Source: Paralvinella palmiformis (Eukaryota > Annelida > Polychaeta > Terebellida > Alvinellidae). Taken from it: 64,000 nt of DNA. Under the pieces are notes generated by a model that did not search any database, was not told where the DNA came from, and was given only the letters and a program-made list of their open reading frames with translations. Made by a program: the position numbers and the translations under genes. Positions 1 to 14,800 of this stretch are shown here, in pieces (position 1 is the stretch's first letter; every line of letters starts with the position of its first letter). The stretch covers positions 630,001-694,000 of the forward strand of contig JAODUP010000156.1 of assembly GCA_025642065.1 (NCBI GenBank), given 5' to 3'.

Positions 1-139
1 ACACGGGACAACAATATGTAGCCGACGGGAGTTAAGGGGTTAATCAAATCGATGTCGCCATAAATCTTGTCATGGCGAGATTTATGAATATTCAAATAAA
101 CGAGATGGAATACTATAAAATATAATATTGTATAAGTGT

Positions 140-397
140 GTGTGTGTGCTGGTAGTGGCTGAAAAGGCACTGGCACAGAGAATACACACGTTTGCTTTGT
201 GGAATTAGGTTGCCGGCAGATATTAGAAATGGGTCGTCTCTTGAAAATTTTAAATCTGTTTTAAAAACAAACCTGTTCAAGGTCGCTTTCGCAGATAAAC
301 AATATTTATATTTTAAATCTCTTACAGGGTTTTTACAGACATATTATTTGGGGTATTATTATATTATATAATAAGGAGCATTTATTAAATATACATT

Positions 398-429
<32 letters not shown>

Positions 430-430
430 T
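140..430 (+). mobile_element. LINE 3' remnant (reverse transcriptase C-terminus) with (ATC)n tail
   Basis: A short frame reads LPADIRNGSSLENFKSVLKT followed by NLFKVAFADK, the typical C-terminal end of CR1/jockey-like non-LTR reverse transcriptases. The following noncoding part (ATTATTTGGGGTATTATTAT, TAAATATACATT) is repeated in inverse orientation at 46165-46330. A triplet array starts at 398. Heavily 5'-truncated. Confidence 0.6.
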
Positions 431-754
431 TGGACGATTCATTAGATGATAGATTTCATAATATCGACTTTCCTTAGGTAAAGTCTTACACGCCACTCGT
501 TGCGTGTGTCCGGGGTGCGTGTTCGTGCAGGTGTGCGTTCGTTCATTCATAATTTCTGTGCTGGCTTCTGTCAGTAAGTACACATCTCTCTGTATGTTCG
601 GGTGTTTGTAGGCGTCTATTGCTACTAAAATAAGCCGAAGGGGATGTAAATATTGATCGAACAAAAAGAATTGGTTATGATCAATAAAGAAAAAATAGTC
701 ATCTATCATTGTGTGTGTGTGTGTGTGTGTGTGTGATACAGATTCAATATAGCC

Positions 755-814
<60 letters not shown>

Positions 815-1151
815 GGTGTTCTTATGTGACAATATTCTGATATCAAACAATAATACACATATGACACATATTACTAATCCTTTGTGTATCTGTCATTTTA
901 GATATGTGCGTGTGTCGGTTTGTCGGTTTTTGTGAATGTCTGTCTGTCTGTCTGTCTGTTTGCCTTTCTGTCTGTCTGTCTGTCTGTCTGTTATCGGTCT
1001 TTCTCTACATTTTAGTCACCCACTCACTCATCAGTATGTCTGTCTGTCTGTCGGTCTTTCTCTGTCATTTTAGTCACTCACTGACTCAGTCTATCTGTCT
1101 GTTTGTCTGTCTATCTGTCAGTTTGGTCTATATCTCAGTCAGTCAGTCAGT

Positions 1152-1182
<31 letters not shown>

Positions 1183-1974
1183 CCTAGAAGCCAAGGTTAA
1201 ATAACACAGAGAGAGAGAGAGAGAGAGTGTGTGTGTGTGTGTGTGTGTGTGTCACAATGTAGTAGACTGTTACGACCTGTCAAAATCTACTGTGAAGATC
1301 TACCTCTCACGATCTACAGTAAAATGTCTTTTCGCAATGGGTCAAATCTCCACCGAGCACATACACAGAGACGCACACACACAGACGCACACACACACAC
1401 TCAACTAACAGAAGCGAACGTGTCAACTTTCGAGATATCTTCAGAGTGTGTTTGTTAACAAAATAACTTCTCTCTGAGTCACAGGGTACTTGGTGTAGAC
1501 TCGCGACAGACTTGTCTGTCTGTCTGTCTGTCTGTCCATCCATCTGTCTGTCTCTGTCTGCTCCTCTTTACAATAAGCTACTTGACTTCGGGGTATACAT
1601 CTCGGAATTTTTTCAATACAAAAGATCTGGATTTTTTTTCTCTATATGCTCATATATATAAAAAAAAATTCTGAGTGTGTGTATGTGTGTGTGTGTGTGT
1701 GTGTATGTGTGTGTGTCAGACCCCGAGTACAATATCCATTCACCTTTTGAGTTTTTTTAAATAATATTTTTCGGTTACGCAACTTTGCATTTCGGAAAAT
1801 GTCGAGGATGGTATGATGAAATTATCTGTTTGATGTACAACTGCAACAACACATCAACACACATGCTCGCACGCGCGAACATGTGTGTTGATGTGTTTGT
1901 GTGTGTGAACGTGTGAATGTGTGTCATGATGTATAGATGTGACATATTTTTGTCTATGATAGAGATCTGGCAAA

Positions 1975-2480
1975 TACTAGTCTGATGTCTAGGTGTGACA
2001 AATACCAGTCTGATGTCTAGGTATGACAAATACCAGACTGATGTCTAGGTGTGACAAATACCAGTCTGATGTCTAGGTGGGACAAATACCAGACTGGTGT
2101 CTAGGTGTGACAAATACCAGTCTGATGTCTATCTAGGTGTGACAAATACCAGACTGATGTCTAGGTCTGACAAATACCAGTCTGATGTCTAGGTGTGACA
2201 AATACCAGACTGATGTCTAAGTGTGACAAATACCAGTCTGATGTCTAGGTGTGACAAATACCATACTGATGTCTAGATGTGACAAATACTTGTCTGATGT
2301 GTAGGTGCGACATATACTTGTCTGTGATACAGGAATATCATAATCCTGTCTGGTGTCTAGATGTGACACATGCTCGTTTGTGAAAGAGGTGTGACATATA
2401 CCTGGCTTATGTCTAGGTGCGACATATATTTTCCATAGTACACGTGTAACATATCTATCAGGCTGTCTTATTATTTCTAT
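1975..2480. repeat. 28-base minisatellite, decaying to the right
   Basis: Unit about TCTGATGTCTAGGTGTGACA plus AATACCAG. Roughly ten good copies lie between 1975 and 2295, then increasingly diverged ones. The peptides predicted on the - strand are repeat translations. Confidence 0.85.
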
Positions 2481-2663
2481 ATGTGACATATGCATGTCTG
2501 TTGTACACGTGTGATATATACCTGTCTGCTGTTCACTTGCGATATGCTTTGCTGTACATGTGTGACATGTACCATCTATTTGTACATATTACATATATCT
2601 GTCTTCTGTATAGGTAAGATAGATATATATTTGTTATACATATATGATAGATGTTATGTGGTG

Positions 2664-2714
<51 letters not shown>

Positions 2715-2814
2715 CTGTAATTAAACCATTTGAAAGTAATGATCATTTAGTAAATTCAGATTAAACCTTTACTCACTCCAGGTCTCTTAAATACCATGTA
2801 ATATATACATGTGT

Positions 2815-2940
<126 letters not shown>

Positions 2941-3065
2941 ATCTGGCATGACTGTGTCATATACCTGTACAGTTGTAACACACACATATCACTTTAAGAG
3001 TCCAAAGATTTCGGAGAGTTAACAAAAAGAAGCGACACTGAATTACTATTGTCTTAATCATAATG

Positions 3066-3111
<46 letters not shown>

Positions 3112-3921
3112 CACTCCATTACTCGGCCGTGAGAGAAGTATTTCAGAGCCAAATTTACTCGCCTGTTTCTATCGACATAAATCAGGACATATCGATAACT
3201 GATCTGATATCGATCCCGACAATCAGGTAAAGATTTAAGACAGCCACAAAGCTTGTATTAGACGACCGTTGAGCGAGATAATGTGTATACAATGATGGTT
3301 CGGGGGGGGGGGGGGTATTGGTTGATTGTGCTAGGGTAATGTGGCCTGTATGTAAACATTGGAGTAATGTTTATGGTAAACAAGATAACATTAGACTTGG
3401 TAAACGACAATGTGCAGGGCACGTTGTTGGCGTAAACTTGCGACGTGTCTTAAAATATGGTGTCAACGTGTCACTTGTGTCATATGTTATGGTTTTCAGA
3501 TTTTAGACACCAAATACGAAAATTGAAAATTCCCGAGACGGACATTTTGCTCTAAAACGGTGAATCTGCAGCTGATAACACCCCCCCCCCTCCCGGAGTT
3601 TATTAATTACTTTAAGCTATGATTGAAATCACTCCACATAATCGTGTCAACGTCTTGATGTAAACGCTACAAATAACAGATCCATTGTACGGTGAAGTAA
3701 CTAAATGCCTGGCTTGGTTAGTCTCAGTAGTGTACTCATGTGGGACATCCAGTCGAAGGGACTGCTGTAAAGAGGTACGGGATATTCGGACAGAAGTCAT
3801 TTACCGGTGGATGAAACATCCTTCTCATCAGAAAACGCCGGCATTTAATCCCACGATCTCTACACAATACACAAAGCTTATTGTTTACCATAACGGAAAT
3901 AGCATTTCCCCAGAGGACGTG

Positions 3922-3968
<47 letters not shown>

Positions 3969-5063
3969 TATCTCTATCTATCTATCTATCTATCTATCTG
4001 TCTGTCTGTCTCTCCTTCTATCTCTCTCTCTCTCTCTGTTCCGAGATGTTATTTCACGGTCGGAGCATTAATCCAGGGGCATCGCTGACATTCCAGAATT
4101 CGCCATTCACCAACTAACACGTGATCTCGTACGTCAAGGCTAATCCGGTTCACACAGAGCACTCATTATTGGCCGGAGAGGGGGCTGCCTGGGCCGATAT
4201 TTTAAGTAGCGACTACTCGACTACATCATAAACCATAAAACCCGTTATAGATATATTCTCCATCTCGTTGTCTTTATTAACACTGGAGCACAAGAGGACC
4301 CTCGTCGCCATGTTTGTTTTACGGTAAAATTATCTGAAAGAAAATGTCGTCCACTTCTCTCCCGATATATATATATATATATATATATATAAGAGAGAGA
4401 GAGAGATTTGTTCCAAAGGTAGCAAATCTTCAGGCCAACATGTAAACAATTTCCGAAACAAATCCCTTTTAAACCGTTTTCAATGGCTCCACATACGGCG
4501 ACACCTAGCGGATGTCACTTACATTCAGCCAATATCGCTCAATAACTATACCAGCAATAATTGATGTGCTAGAAGAATCGGAAACCGTCAAAATGTGGAG
4601 GCAAACATGCGCTTATTGTCTAGAGCTCGAAACGTTTGGGTCATCGGCTCATAGGTCACTCAGTGGGTCATTCATTTCCTGTTGACGAGCAGTATTCCGT
4701 GATACAAAATGGCGGCCGTGTTATATTGGTGACGGTTCAAGGTCTTCGCATTTTGTTGGCCACAAAAGCTGATCTGGAAATTTGTGGCCGTCAATCTGAC
4801 AAACAACGAACTGTGGTTAATTATCATATAAAACATATTTGTCGGCTGATTGCTGAAATATAATAACCTCCTAGGTATTAGTGGCGGAAATAGCCGTCTG
4901 GGGGTGCGTGCGTGCGTGTGTTTACGTGTATGTACGTGCGCGCGTATGTGTGCGTGTGTGCTATGAGAGCTATACTCAATTCATAAACGGTATAATATTT
5001 CAGAAAAGATGAACGCACGGGATGAAGACGGCCGTATTGCCATAAGTCGTCTATTTGTCGTAA

Positions 5064-5205
5064 CACAACTCAACGACATAACACAACACAACGTCATAAC
5101 ACAACACAACGATATAACACAACGACATAACACAACACAACACAACGACATAACACAACACAACGATATAACACAACGACATAACACAACAAAACACAAC
5201 GACAG
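5064..5205. repeat. 18-base CAACACAACGACATAA-type tandem repeat
   Basis: Units of CACAACACAACGACATAA with small variants (CGTCATAA, CGATATAA). All predicted peptides here (for example DITQHN repeats) are translations of the repeat. Confidence 0.85.
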
Positions 5206-5744
5206 CCCCACCAAAAGATGATCTAGAAAAAGTAATACTTTTGGGTTGCATTTATATTTCAATCTTCATTAAACAGGTCTCGTCCTGTTACAGTGTTCTA
5301 GGGATGGCAGTGTCTCGGGAACAACAGTGTATTGGGGGGGGGTGAATCCCAAGGCACAGCGTCAGAACCGAATATGTAATTATAATATAAAGAGTGTGTC
5401 ATGGTTTACAGTACTGTCGAGTATATCAGCGGGGGGGGGGGGGGGTGTTATGACACTATCAACGAACAGAGTACAGCGACAGTGTCGAGAAACGTTATAT
5501 CAGTACACTGTCGGGGATATCGCTGTGGGATCTGGATAGAAGGACAGTGTCACGTGACAACGGTGTTTCCAGTAGAAAGTCGTTGAACAATGAGACACTG
5601 TCCTATGAGATACTGTCTGAAGACAGTGTCGTGGAGAATGCAATCGGATACCGATATGAGTGAGACACAATTACCGGACAGCGTCTCCTAAAGAGAGTAC
5701 GGTGTGTGTGTGTGTGTATGTGTGTGTGTGTGTCGTCGAAGGAA

Positions 5745-5895
5745 ACTGTACGAACACCAAACGAACACTGTATGAACACTGTTTGAACACTGTGCGAACG
5801 CTATACGAATTTATTTTTAAACACTGTACGAAAATTGCACGAACACTGTACGAACTCTTACATTGTACGAACACTGTACAAACACTGTACGCTTT
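5745..5895. repeat. GAACACTGTAC-type tandem repeat
   Basis: About a dozen 10-12 base units of the form ACGAACACTGT with point changes. A related ACAGTGTC word recurs upstream (5460-5640). Confidence 0.75.
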
Positions 5896-7533
5896 AATGT
5901 TTCATCTGGGTTGACTAAAGCTTTGACACTGTCTATCCATGTGTGACCGTATAACAAAGAGTCTATTAAGTTTGGCCTAACTCTATATATCGGTACAAGT
6001 TGTAATAGTCTAGTTGGTATGTAGCACACATAACTTATAGAATTACACACACACACACACACACACACATACTGCTCACTTGTCTGGAACTTTTTTAATT
6101 GTGTTGTTCGTGCCGGGACATGGTGCACGCACGGAGGCAAGCACCCAATCACGCACGCACACATACACAGGAATTGGTGAGTCATTGGATGTCTTAGCTG
6201 GAAATAGCGGATATTCCGTGTTCGAAGTGCCACGATTAATTGTCCGAGTGTTGTAACAACAATCTATGATACTCTGTGCCAGTGCCCTTTCACCCACTCT
6301 TAGAGCACACACACACACATACACACACACACACACACACACATTTATGCATGCACCCACCAATCAAGGGTGGACACAAACATAATTTTATAAACACATA
6401 AACACACACACACACACACACACTCCAATAACCAGCCAATAACGGCATATAACATGCCCACAATTCTCACTCGTCATCAAAATCATTACAAGATAACCTA
6501 TATCTGACGTCACACAGTGTGATCTACTTCCCGTCAAAACAGACTCATCATCATTTTTACCTATTAAATATCAATCTGTTACCAGGACAACAATCACTTA
6601 CGTAATTGAACGACGTCATAGATTATTTATCAGATAAAATATATTCAGTCTTAGCTCCGTAGATGAGTACATTATAACGATAGTGACGTTATATCGAATA
6701 TATTGCGTGACCGGATATCGTTTGTCTGTTATAACCAGGCACACTGTACTAATTAAATATTTAATATCACACGCCAAGAACAACATATATGTCAGATGGT
6801 GGCTGATATTTCGATGTGTATTTTATTTATCAGAAATCTAAACGATCTGTGTCCAAGTTGTAAAAATGGAGTACGTTAAATCGAAGCGGGCCGTCTCGAC
6901 CAAATTACCCGACCAGCCAAACTGCACCACAATTGAGAAATGTGTTAAAGGATAACACTTTTATAGCTCTGTTGGGGTTTGAGGTTCGGAATTGGTCTGC
7001 AAAATCTGTCTGCGAAATCGATTAAAAGCACCGCATCTTATAAAGTCCTTCTCTGTCTATGTGCCGTTAAACAATACTCACTCACTCACACACTCACTCT
7101 AACACTCACCCACTTACGGAATATTGTCGAGGTAGAAGGCAGTTTCAAATGGTATTCACTAAAATCAGAATACAAATTTACCAAATATTTTCAATCATAC
7201 AGATTACGGTAGTTACCCAGTTCGCCGTTCGTTATATCAAGGTTCACTGTAGTTTGTTATACTGTTAATCTCGGTTTAAGGAAAACAAAACTGGACAACT
7301 CCTTATACCGAGGTTCACTGTACTTTGTCTGTTGTACTGATAAATGTATCAATAAACAATCAATATGTTATTGGTCTTCGCGCGCACACACACAGACGCA
7401 CGCACGCACGCACAACCTAATGTGAATAAATCGAGTGTGTACATAACGCCTTTATGTACTATAACTGATGACCTTGACCCCAACGGCGACCTTTGCAGGT
7501 CCTTGGAAGTGATTTATCACTATTGAGTCATTG

Positions 7534-7580
<47 letters not shown>

Positions 7581-7602
7581 GTGTGTGTGTGTGTGTGTGT
7601 AT

Positions 7603-7638
<36 letters not shown>

Positions 7639-8497
7639 GCCTGAACAAATCGTGTTTAAACATCTGAACAATTTATAAGGTGACTGAAACTGATGTAGTG
7701 ATATTTTTCTAATAAGTCATGTAATGTGTGTGTGCGCGCGCATGCACGCGCGTGTGTATAAGTACGTACATATGTACCTGCCTGCCTGTCTATCTGCCAG
7801 TATAACTGTCTGTCTGCCTGTAGGTACATTTGTCTGTCTGTTGTGCGTGTGTGTGTGTGTGTGTGAAAGGCATCTACGAGAACGTGTTTACACGTACGCG
7901 CGTGAATATACCTGTATATGTGTGTCAAAACAAGTCGCTATATTTGTGTGCTACTACAGTGAGAGGTCCTAATCTGTATAACTATTTACCACCAAAACCA
8001 CCAGCCACTAAGCTATTAACACTTAGTAATATTATCCGAGAAACGGTAATTAACAAATTAATATATATATATATATATAAGCGTAGACATGCATACATAA
8101 TTAGCCCGAAATGGAGAGGAAATACCAAACAAGTTGTCACCCACCCCTCAAGTAGGTCGTTCTGTCGTTGACTGTGTGTGTGTGTGTGTGTGTTTGTACG
8201 TGCGTGGGCTTTAATTTCTACGAATAGTCTAGTATTGAGCTACGGAACGGACTGAACAGACAGCTACACACACACACACACACACACACACGCGCACGCA
8301 CACACGAATTATGTGCCTTTACATATCTTAACAAGTCTGCATGGATGTATCATGTACGGATTCACGTACGTGAACACGTAAAACAACCCCTCTAACACAC
8401 ACATATTATATACATAACACATACACACACACACACACACACACACGCCACCCAGCCCGTGGTATGCCTCAGGTATGCGATGGCTTCCCATAGCCAG

Positions 8498-8580
8498 CCA
8501 ATCAGAGCTCGCCTCGCTAGGCGAGCCTCGTTCCGGTCAGACGATATAAAATGGCGTGCGGGCCATCGACTAGACCTGTC
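8498..8580 (+). promoter_or_regulatory. Core promoter of the intermediate filament gene (CCAAT and TATA boxes)
   Basis: A CCAAT box lies at 8498-8502 and a TATAAAA box at 8545-8551, about 43 bases apart. The expected transcription start is about 25-32 bases downstream, near 8575-8581. The spacing is typical of a focused RNA polymerase II promoter. It sits just upstream of a short GT-ended exon that leads to the first coding exon. Motifs are seen directly; the start site is inferred. Confidence 0.6.
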
Positions 8581-8662
8581 TCCGCCGTGAGTGAGAGAGA
8601 GCTAACGTGTGAGTGAAACTTAGGGCCAGCGAGCTGCTCTGATCTCTAGACCACGACTACAG
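8578..8662 (+). other. 5'UTR exon 1 of the intermediate filament gene
   Basis: The stretch downstream of the TATA box ends at an ACAG|GTACTC donor (GT at 8663-8664). The next acceptor, CGATCCAG at 9115-9122, follows a pyrimidine-rich tract and lies 41 bases before the start codon. The intron is about 460 bases. The 5' edge is inferred from the TATA position; the donor and acceptor are read from sequence. Confidence 0.5.
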
Positions 8663-9122
8663 GTACTCGCACACATACTCACACAGCACCGAATCCGTCT
8701 GGCTGCCGAGCGTTTATCTATTTTATCCAGGTCTCTCCAGACGTCACGCCGGTGCAGATCCTGAATGCGCGACCCGATTGGATTAATAATCTATCGTCTT
8801 CTGGATTACTCGCGTTGTTTTCTCCGTTCAGTTATTTGTTATCTTGGCGAGTCTGCGCGGTAGGAATTCCGGACAACGGGTTTTCTTTTGGATGTGTCAC
8901 CCGTCCGTCCGTCCGTCTGTTCGCGTGTTTATTTGTTTGTTTATCTTTCTATTCGTTTGTCAAATATTCATAACCCGAATTACGTTCCGCGCGAGCGGTG
9001 TCCGGTTTCCGGTGTCCGTGTGTTGTCCTGGTGTTAACTCTGAGAGTATATGTTTGCCGCCGGTCGTACCCGACTGGGTATCGAGCTCACTAACGCCCCT
9101 TCTCTGTTCTCTTCCGATCCAG

Positions 9123-9717
9123 ATTGCTGTCCGTTCCGTTGAAGTTCACGTGACGTTGAGAGCATGGCCACACAGATCCGTACGACGACCAAAACCGAGA
9201 GCGGTACCAGCGGTGGTTCGACCGTGAAGACGACCACCTACGAGACATCCCGCTCTTACCAGGATGAGGAACCTGTCTACCGGCCCAAGATGACATCCCG
9301 TAGTTTGGTGATCCAGAGAGGAGGCGCCCCAATGGGCGGCATGACCATCCAGAAGAGCATGTCCTACGGTCTGAACATGGCCCCATCGGCGGGCGCCTAT
9401 CAGAACGTGACCGCCATCGGCGTCGCGAACGTGAAGACGTCACGTGACAAGGAGAAGAAGGATATGCAGGATCTGAACGAGCGCTTCGCCGGCTACATCG
9501 AGCGCGTCCGCTTCCTGGAGGCCCAGAACAGGAAGCTCGCTGACGAGCTGGACAAGCTGAAGGCGAAATGGGGAAAGGAGACGACAGCCATCAAGGCGAT
9601 GTACCAGGCTGAGCTGGACGAGGCCCGCCGACTTCTCGATGATGCTGAGAAGGAGAAGGCCCGTCTCCAGATCCGTGTCTCGTCCCTGGAACAGGAGATT
9701 GAGGAGATCAGAGACAA
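9123..9717 (+). CDS. IF coding exon 1: head, coil 1A, start of coil 1B
   Basis: Coding starts at ATG 9164 and runs 554 bases to CAA|GTAAGT (GT at 9718), exiting in phase 2. It encodes the Ser/Thr/Gly head with basic residues, the conserved coil 1A (LNERFAGYIERVRFLEAQN), linker L1 (about 131-140) and the first heptads of coil 1B up to EQEIEEIRD. GC content and codon use stand out from the AT-rich flanks. Antisense and +1 ORFs over this stretch are shadows. Confidence 0.95.
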
Positions 9718-11762
9718 GTAAGTATTGGTTGACGTTACAATATGCTGCCGCTTTTAATGTGCTGTCTGCTAGCGGGGTGCCTTTATTGCAACTTGCTCAA
9801 TTGCTGGGAGTTTGGTTGGGTACGCTCGTTGAAAGAGGTCGCGGGACCTTTGTGGGCGAGTTCGTCGTGGCTTCTTGCATTGCCGGCTTTGGAACGGCCA
9901 GCGGACACGGCACCGTCTTGTGGTGCCGTCTGGTGGTGATCTACGCGAGGCCGTTAGGGTTATTGTATTGTGTATTCTAATAGTAATCCACGGAAGACTG
10001 CTAGAGTTATGATGCAGGTATATAACGTCATCTGGTGGAATATTATAGTTGCCATCAGAGGCCATATACAATGGTGGACGATCCGTGCAAAACTCAATGG
10101 ATACCTGTTGCCATTTGGTGAGGACCTTTGTCGAAGGTTGTTCCAAACTCGGAGATCGGGATCTCAAATAAACACCTGATTGTGTTGTTTTACTTGGCCA
10201 TTCCAGCTGCTTAGGTCTGACTAAAGTTTGTGGTATTTAGGGCAAGCCATGACCCAATGGCGGTGCAATTTAGAACAGCCCACGCTGGCTGATCTTATTT
10301 TCCATAATCAATAAAAGAGGTTTTGCTTGGGCGACGAGTGCACAGAAGATTTTAATTGGACAACTGGCTAATGGGCAATTTCTGAGTCAGGTCGATGACA
10401 TTTACCAGGTGAAGATGTTTTCATTCACCAGATGTCACTGTTGTGTTTACTGGCTGGAAAACCAATAGCATTAATTCTGAACCCCAATATGGCGCTAGAT
10501 ACGTATTCCAGTACGATAACCCAAATAACTAGACACTGTATACTAAAAGCTGGTATCTTTGGCGAGATTTGCATAGTATACGGTATGCGAAATTGTGTGC
10601 GTGTGTGCGTGTGTGTATATGTGGATCACCGGAAGTGCCAGGACAGAACCATATAGCCAAGGAGTAGCGTGTGATATCGTTACGGCGCGGTGAGCGATAA
10701 TAGGGGCACAGAAACGGCACGCGCCATCTAATCGCCGATTACGGCAGCTGCCGATCTGGATCCGCAACATCTCTCTGATTGGGCGCCTTAAGTGGTGAAC
10801 GCCAGTGATCCCGTCGGGTATTTCCGGTCAGGATTACGACATGCAGGTCATACACGCGTATATATTGATGAACTGATTCCGGACACTCGGGATACATGAT
10901 GAAAAGCCAACCATCGGGATCTTATCCCGGATTCAACCTCAGGTCCATCCATCTGTCGATGGTGTGTGTCTGTTTAGATCTCTTATGTGTTGGTTAATTA
11001 TCGATCCGCGTACCGATAACCCGACGGTCACCTGATCGGGACACGTGACGCGAACGCGTAATGCGTCGACGCCATTCAGACACGTGATCTAGTCACGTGA
11101 TTATAGTATTTGATGAGGCCTCATGTGCTGGTATTATTTCCATTTCGCAAACTGAGTAATTGATTTCCTGTTCTGCCTCGTTCTGACTGACTGTTGATCT
11201 TGGCAACCGTGTGACAAAAGCCTATTGTAGGCGGATTGTGTTTTTATTGCCAATTATAGCCAGTGGTGTTGTTTTGTGTTTGTGTACGTTTGGGTGTTAC
11301 GTGCCGGCTTTACATCCTGTACTTTACAGTCTCTTTCTGGACATGATCCTGATCTCCTGGGACACAAATAAATAGACCACGCCCGAAGGCTAACTCCCAC
11401 AATCCGGCAAACCCACTAACTGCCCCCCCCCCCCCGTTCATTCGTAGATTCTGTGAGCCACTTAACACTCTTCCGGATCGCCAACCATTGGGAATATCCC
11501 ATCAGGCTGTCCAGGGGGTGGCTTGATTCGGTAAGCAGGTTGTCTGGATCACGGTGATCAGGTATTTGTTGTACAGTGTGTGGGTGGGTGAAGCTTTGGA
11601 TTTAGTCATAATGGTGTGTGTGTGTGTGTGTGTGTGTGTGTGATAGAGGTTAATATTGTGTAATTAGAAATTAAGGAAGTGTAATGAAGCAGAATAATTT
11701 GATATCACACACGCACGCACGCACGCACACACAGTCACACCATCAAACAGTACATGCAAATG

Positions 11763-11804
<42 letters not shown>

Positions 11805-14800
11805 AAACAATACATTACTACACACACACGCACACACTAAGCCCTCTTTATAAGCTGTACTCCGTGATAAATGTGACCATCTAATAATCCAGTGAGTTAT
11901 CGCTCGTCATTATTAAACTGTCCAGTCTTATTAGAACCAAGGGCTATGATATAATGACAGCTGTCACGGCTGATGGTCACTTCTGTGTTATGATGGAGTA
12001 TGACATTAGAACAGGATAAAATATCACTCCATAACTGGACGAATGAAAAGGCAAATGAATGGTTCCATTCCGGATACAACAATGCTTTTTTATGTACTCT
12101 GCCGATGTATAAATAGTTTATGGAAAGCTAAACAGGAATGCTTGAAAAATTAACAAACCAGTACAGACACACAGACGGACAACAGACACAGAACAGACAG
12201 ACAGACAGACAGACACAGGCAGACAGAGACGGTAAGTCTGAAGTACAGACTGACTGACAGACAAACTCTACCACTCCGAAGTGACATTAATTGCCTATTT
12301 GTCCGTGATTGGGAGAGTTTTTTCGTGTATTTTTTTTTCTTTGCTTCGGCTTTCTGTATTTTATCAGCGTGTGTTTGTGCGTGTGTTTTCAGTAATATTT
12401 TGCTATTTTCTTGGTTCAGTCTATGAACCATGCTGAGCTAAATGTTTCGTGTTGTTGGAGAATATTGGCTTTTTGCTTAATTATCTGTAAAGTGTCGATG
12501 TTTTGCCGACAAGTTAGCGATCATTATAGTTTTATGTATCGTTCGGGCTGCTCCGTGCGAAGTTAGTCTAGCCGCCTGACCTTGTCGGGATTAGTCAAGG
12601 TCAGCGATTTAGCTGCAATCTTCCGTGGGAAGTGCGCGCGCGCATGTGTGTGATTTGTTGCCCATTTAACATTAATATCTGACGTATTCACTTATAAACT
12701 CTTGAGTGACTGACTATGTGACTCATAAGGGTAATAAACTTGTGGTGGTGGTTAACACTTGCGGGGTGGGGGGGGGGTAACTGTGTAGGCGTGCTTGTTT
12801 AAGCTTGTCGCCTATTCACCGGTGACCTACGACGGTCACGATCGGTCACGCGTGCCGTAAGTGACATTCCTCGACTGGGGTCGCAGCAGCCAGTAGTGTA
12901 CGAGATCGTTTGGCATCCGGTCACTGTTGACAACCAATAATCATAAAACGTATGGGCGATAATAGGACAGACATCGCTCCCGAGCACCCGACACCTTCGT
13001 GCACCGACTGATAAGAGCGAGTAATGACAGCCACCCCCTCCACACACACGCCAAACTCAGGCACAGAGTACCCTACCTATGTCTTGAGTACCTCCCGGAG
13101 TACCCCCTCTGTGTACCATACCATGATTTCATCTAAAAATCTAGTGAAGTATATTCATTCAGGACAGTATCCGATTTCTGTGTTTTACCATATATATATA
13201 TATATATATATATATCTGGAGAACTGAAAGTTTTATTTATTTTTAGTCATACCTTACATTGAACCCTTCCGGTTATTCTTATATTCGCTTCGTCTCTGTG
13301 AAGCTGTTTGCAGCGAAAGAACAATGTTCAGTTACTTTAGTGTTAGACAAATCTTGATGAACCGTATAAACATTTGTTAGTTTAAAAATACAGGTGCGTT
13401 AATTTTACCTCACAAACATACACACGGGTGTGTGTGTGTGTGTGTTGGTGGAGAGAGCTGGAAGAAATTTCATTGTTTTTCTGTATAGAAAAATCCAAAT
13501 TTTGATTTGTTGGTATCAAGAACACTACGTCCTGTATTTTCGGGCTTGTCACGAGATTGTGCCTTAATCAAGTCTGTTGTTCTGGAGTAGTAGCCAGACC
13601 TATAAACGAATCCAGGATCGGCAGATTGCTTTGTAAAATAATCCCGAACGATTTAGTTTAACCAAGGAAACTGGCGATGTTGGATCGAAATTGTATTACT
13701 GCGCCATATTGAGCAGCGCCGATAGTACCGCGACACGTAATAACGGACTCGAGTAATCGGTTAAATTTGTGATGTTCGGTCCCGGCTGGAGCTTGTTAGA
13801 CACATAATCTGACAGCTTTTCGGTGCCATTATCCCTATACCAGCCAGTAAACACTGTCTCCAACTAGACAGTGGCAGCCATTTTCCATCCTAGACGCCCC
13901 GCGTGCATGAATAGGTTGACCTAGAAAACGTGTCGCGAACGGCGTCTCGTCTAGCGTCGACCTCCGCCACGCCAAATAGTGCACTCAGTTTCAGCCGCCC
14001 CTTTTGATGGTCGTTCTCGTCCGTTAAAGATGGCTTCTAAAGGGGGTCTGTTCCGGCGCAATGTTCCCGTTCGTAGTCGGCCATCTTTGTTTGGCCGATG
14101 CTGTTTTGTCGACGTGTCACCTTGTTACAAGTGTCTGGGGGCTAGACGCCTCGCGACACGGCTACCAGTCCGTGACGAAGTCGGTCGTAAATCTATGTAC
14201 CTTGAAGCTAGGCGCATCTCCAGTGTTCTTCTATCACACACACACACACACACACACGGTATTGTCCCATTCGCTGTTTTCGGCTCGCCAGTTTCGGGTG
14301 GTTTTCAGTCCAGTAACGCGACCGGTTGGTGGCGCTTTTAGAAGATTTATATGGAAGTTCCCATCAGACGAGGACGCCCACTCTGCGCGGTGTCCCGGAA
14401 TGGAATTCGTGCTCGTCGACGATCTCGATCCTAAATCGTTTTGGCAATTATTTGCCAATTTTTCGCACAATGGCGTACATCAGTACCGTCTACTATAGAA
14501 CGGAGTTCAATTGTCAGCTGAGAACACTATGTGAGCGAACTAATTGGCTTCGCTCCAAGAAACAGCTGAGCCCATCAACCAGGCGTTGCTGATGTGTGGC
14601 TGCGGATGGCTTGGCAACGGGTGCTGCTGTTTCGCAGCGCGCACGCAACACTTCCATGCACGCGTTTGCTTGCAGCGACCAGCAAATCACGGACCTGGGA
14701 ATGAAGTACACGGAGTGATACGCGCGCGCGCGCGCGTGTGTGGTAGCATTAGACGTCTCTGCATGAAAAGTCGACCTCGTCAACCTGTTGAATCGTCTGG

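Noticed and set aside
3685..4117. ORFs ending in SLSLSL/IYIYIY
   Set aside because: Run through (CT)n and (TA)n arrays; the upstream part shows no family resemblance.
9034..9717. Antisense ORFs over the IF head exon
   Set aside because: Shadows of a GC-rich coding exon whose + strand product is a clear IF protein.
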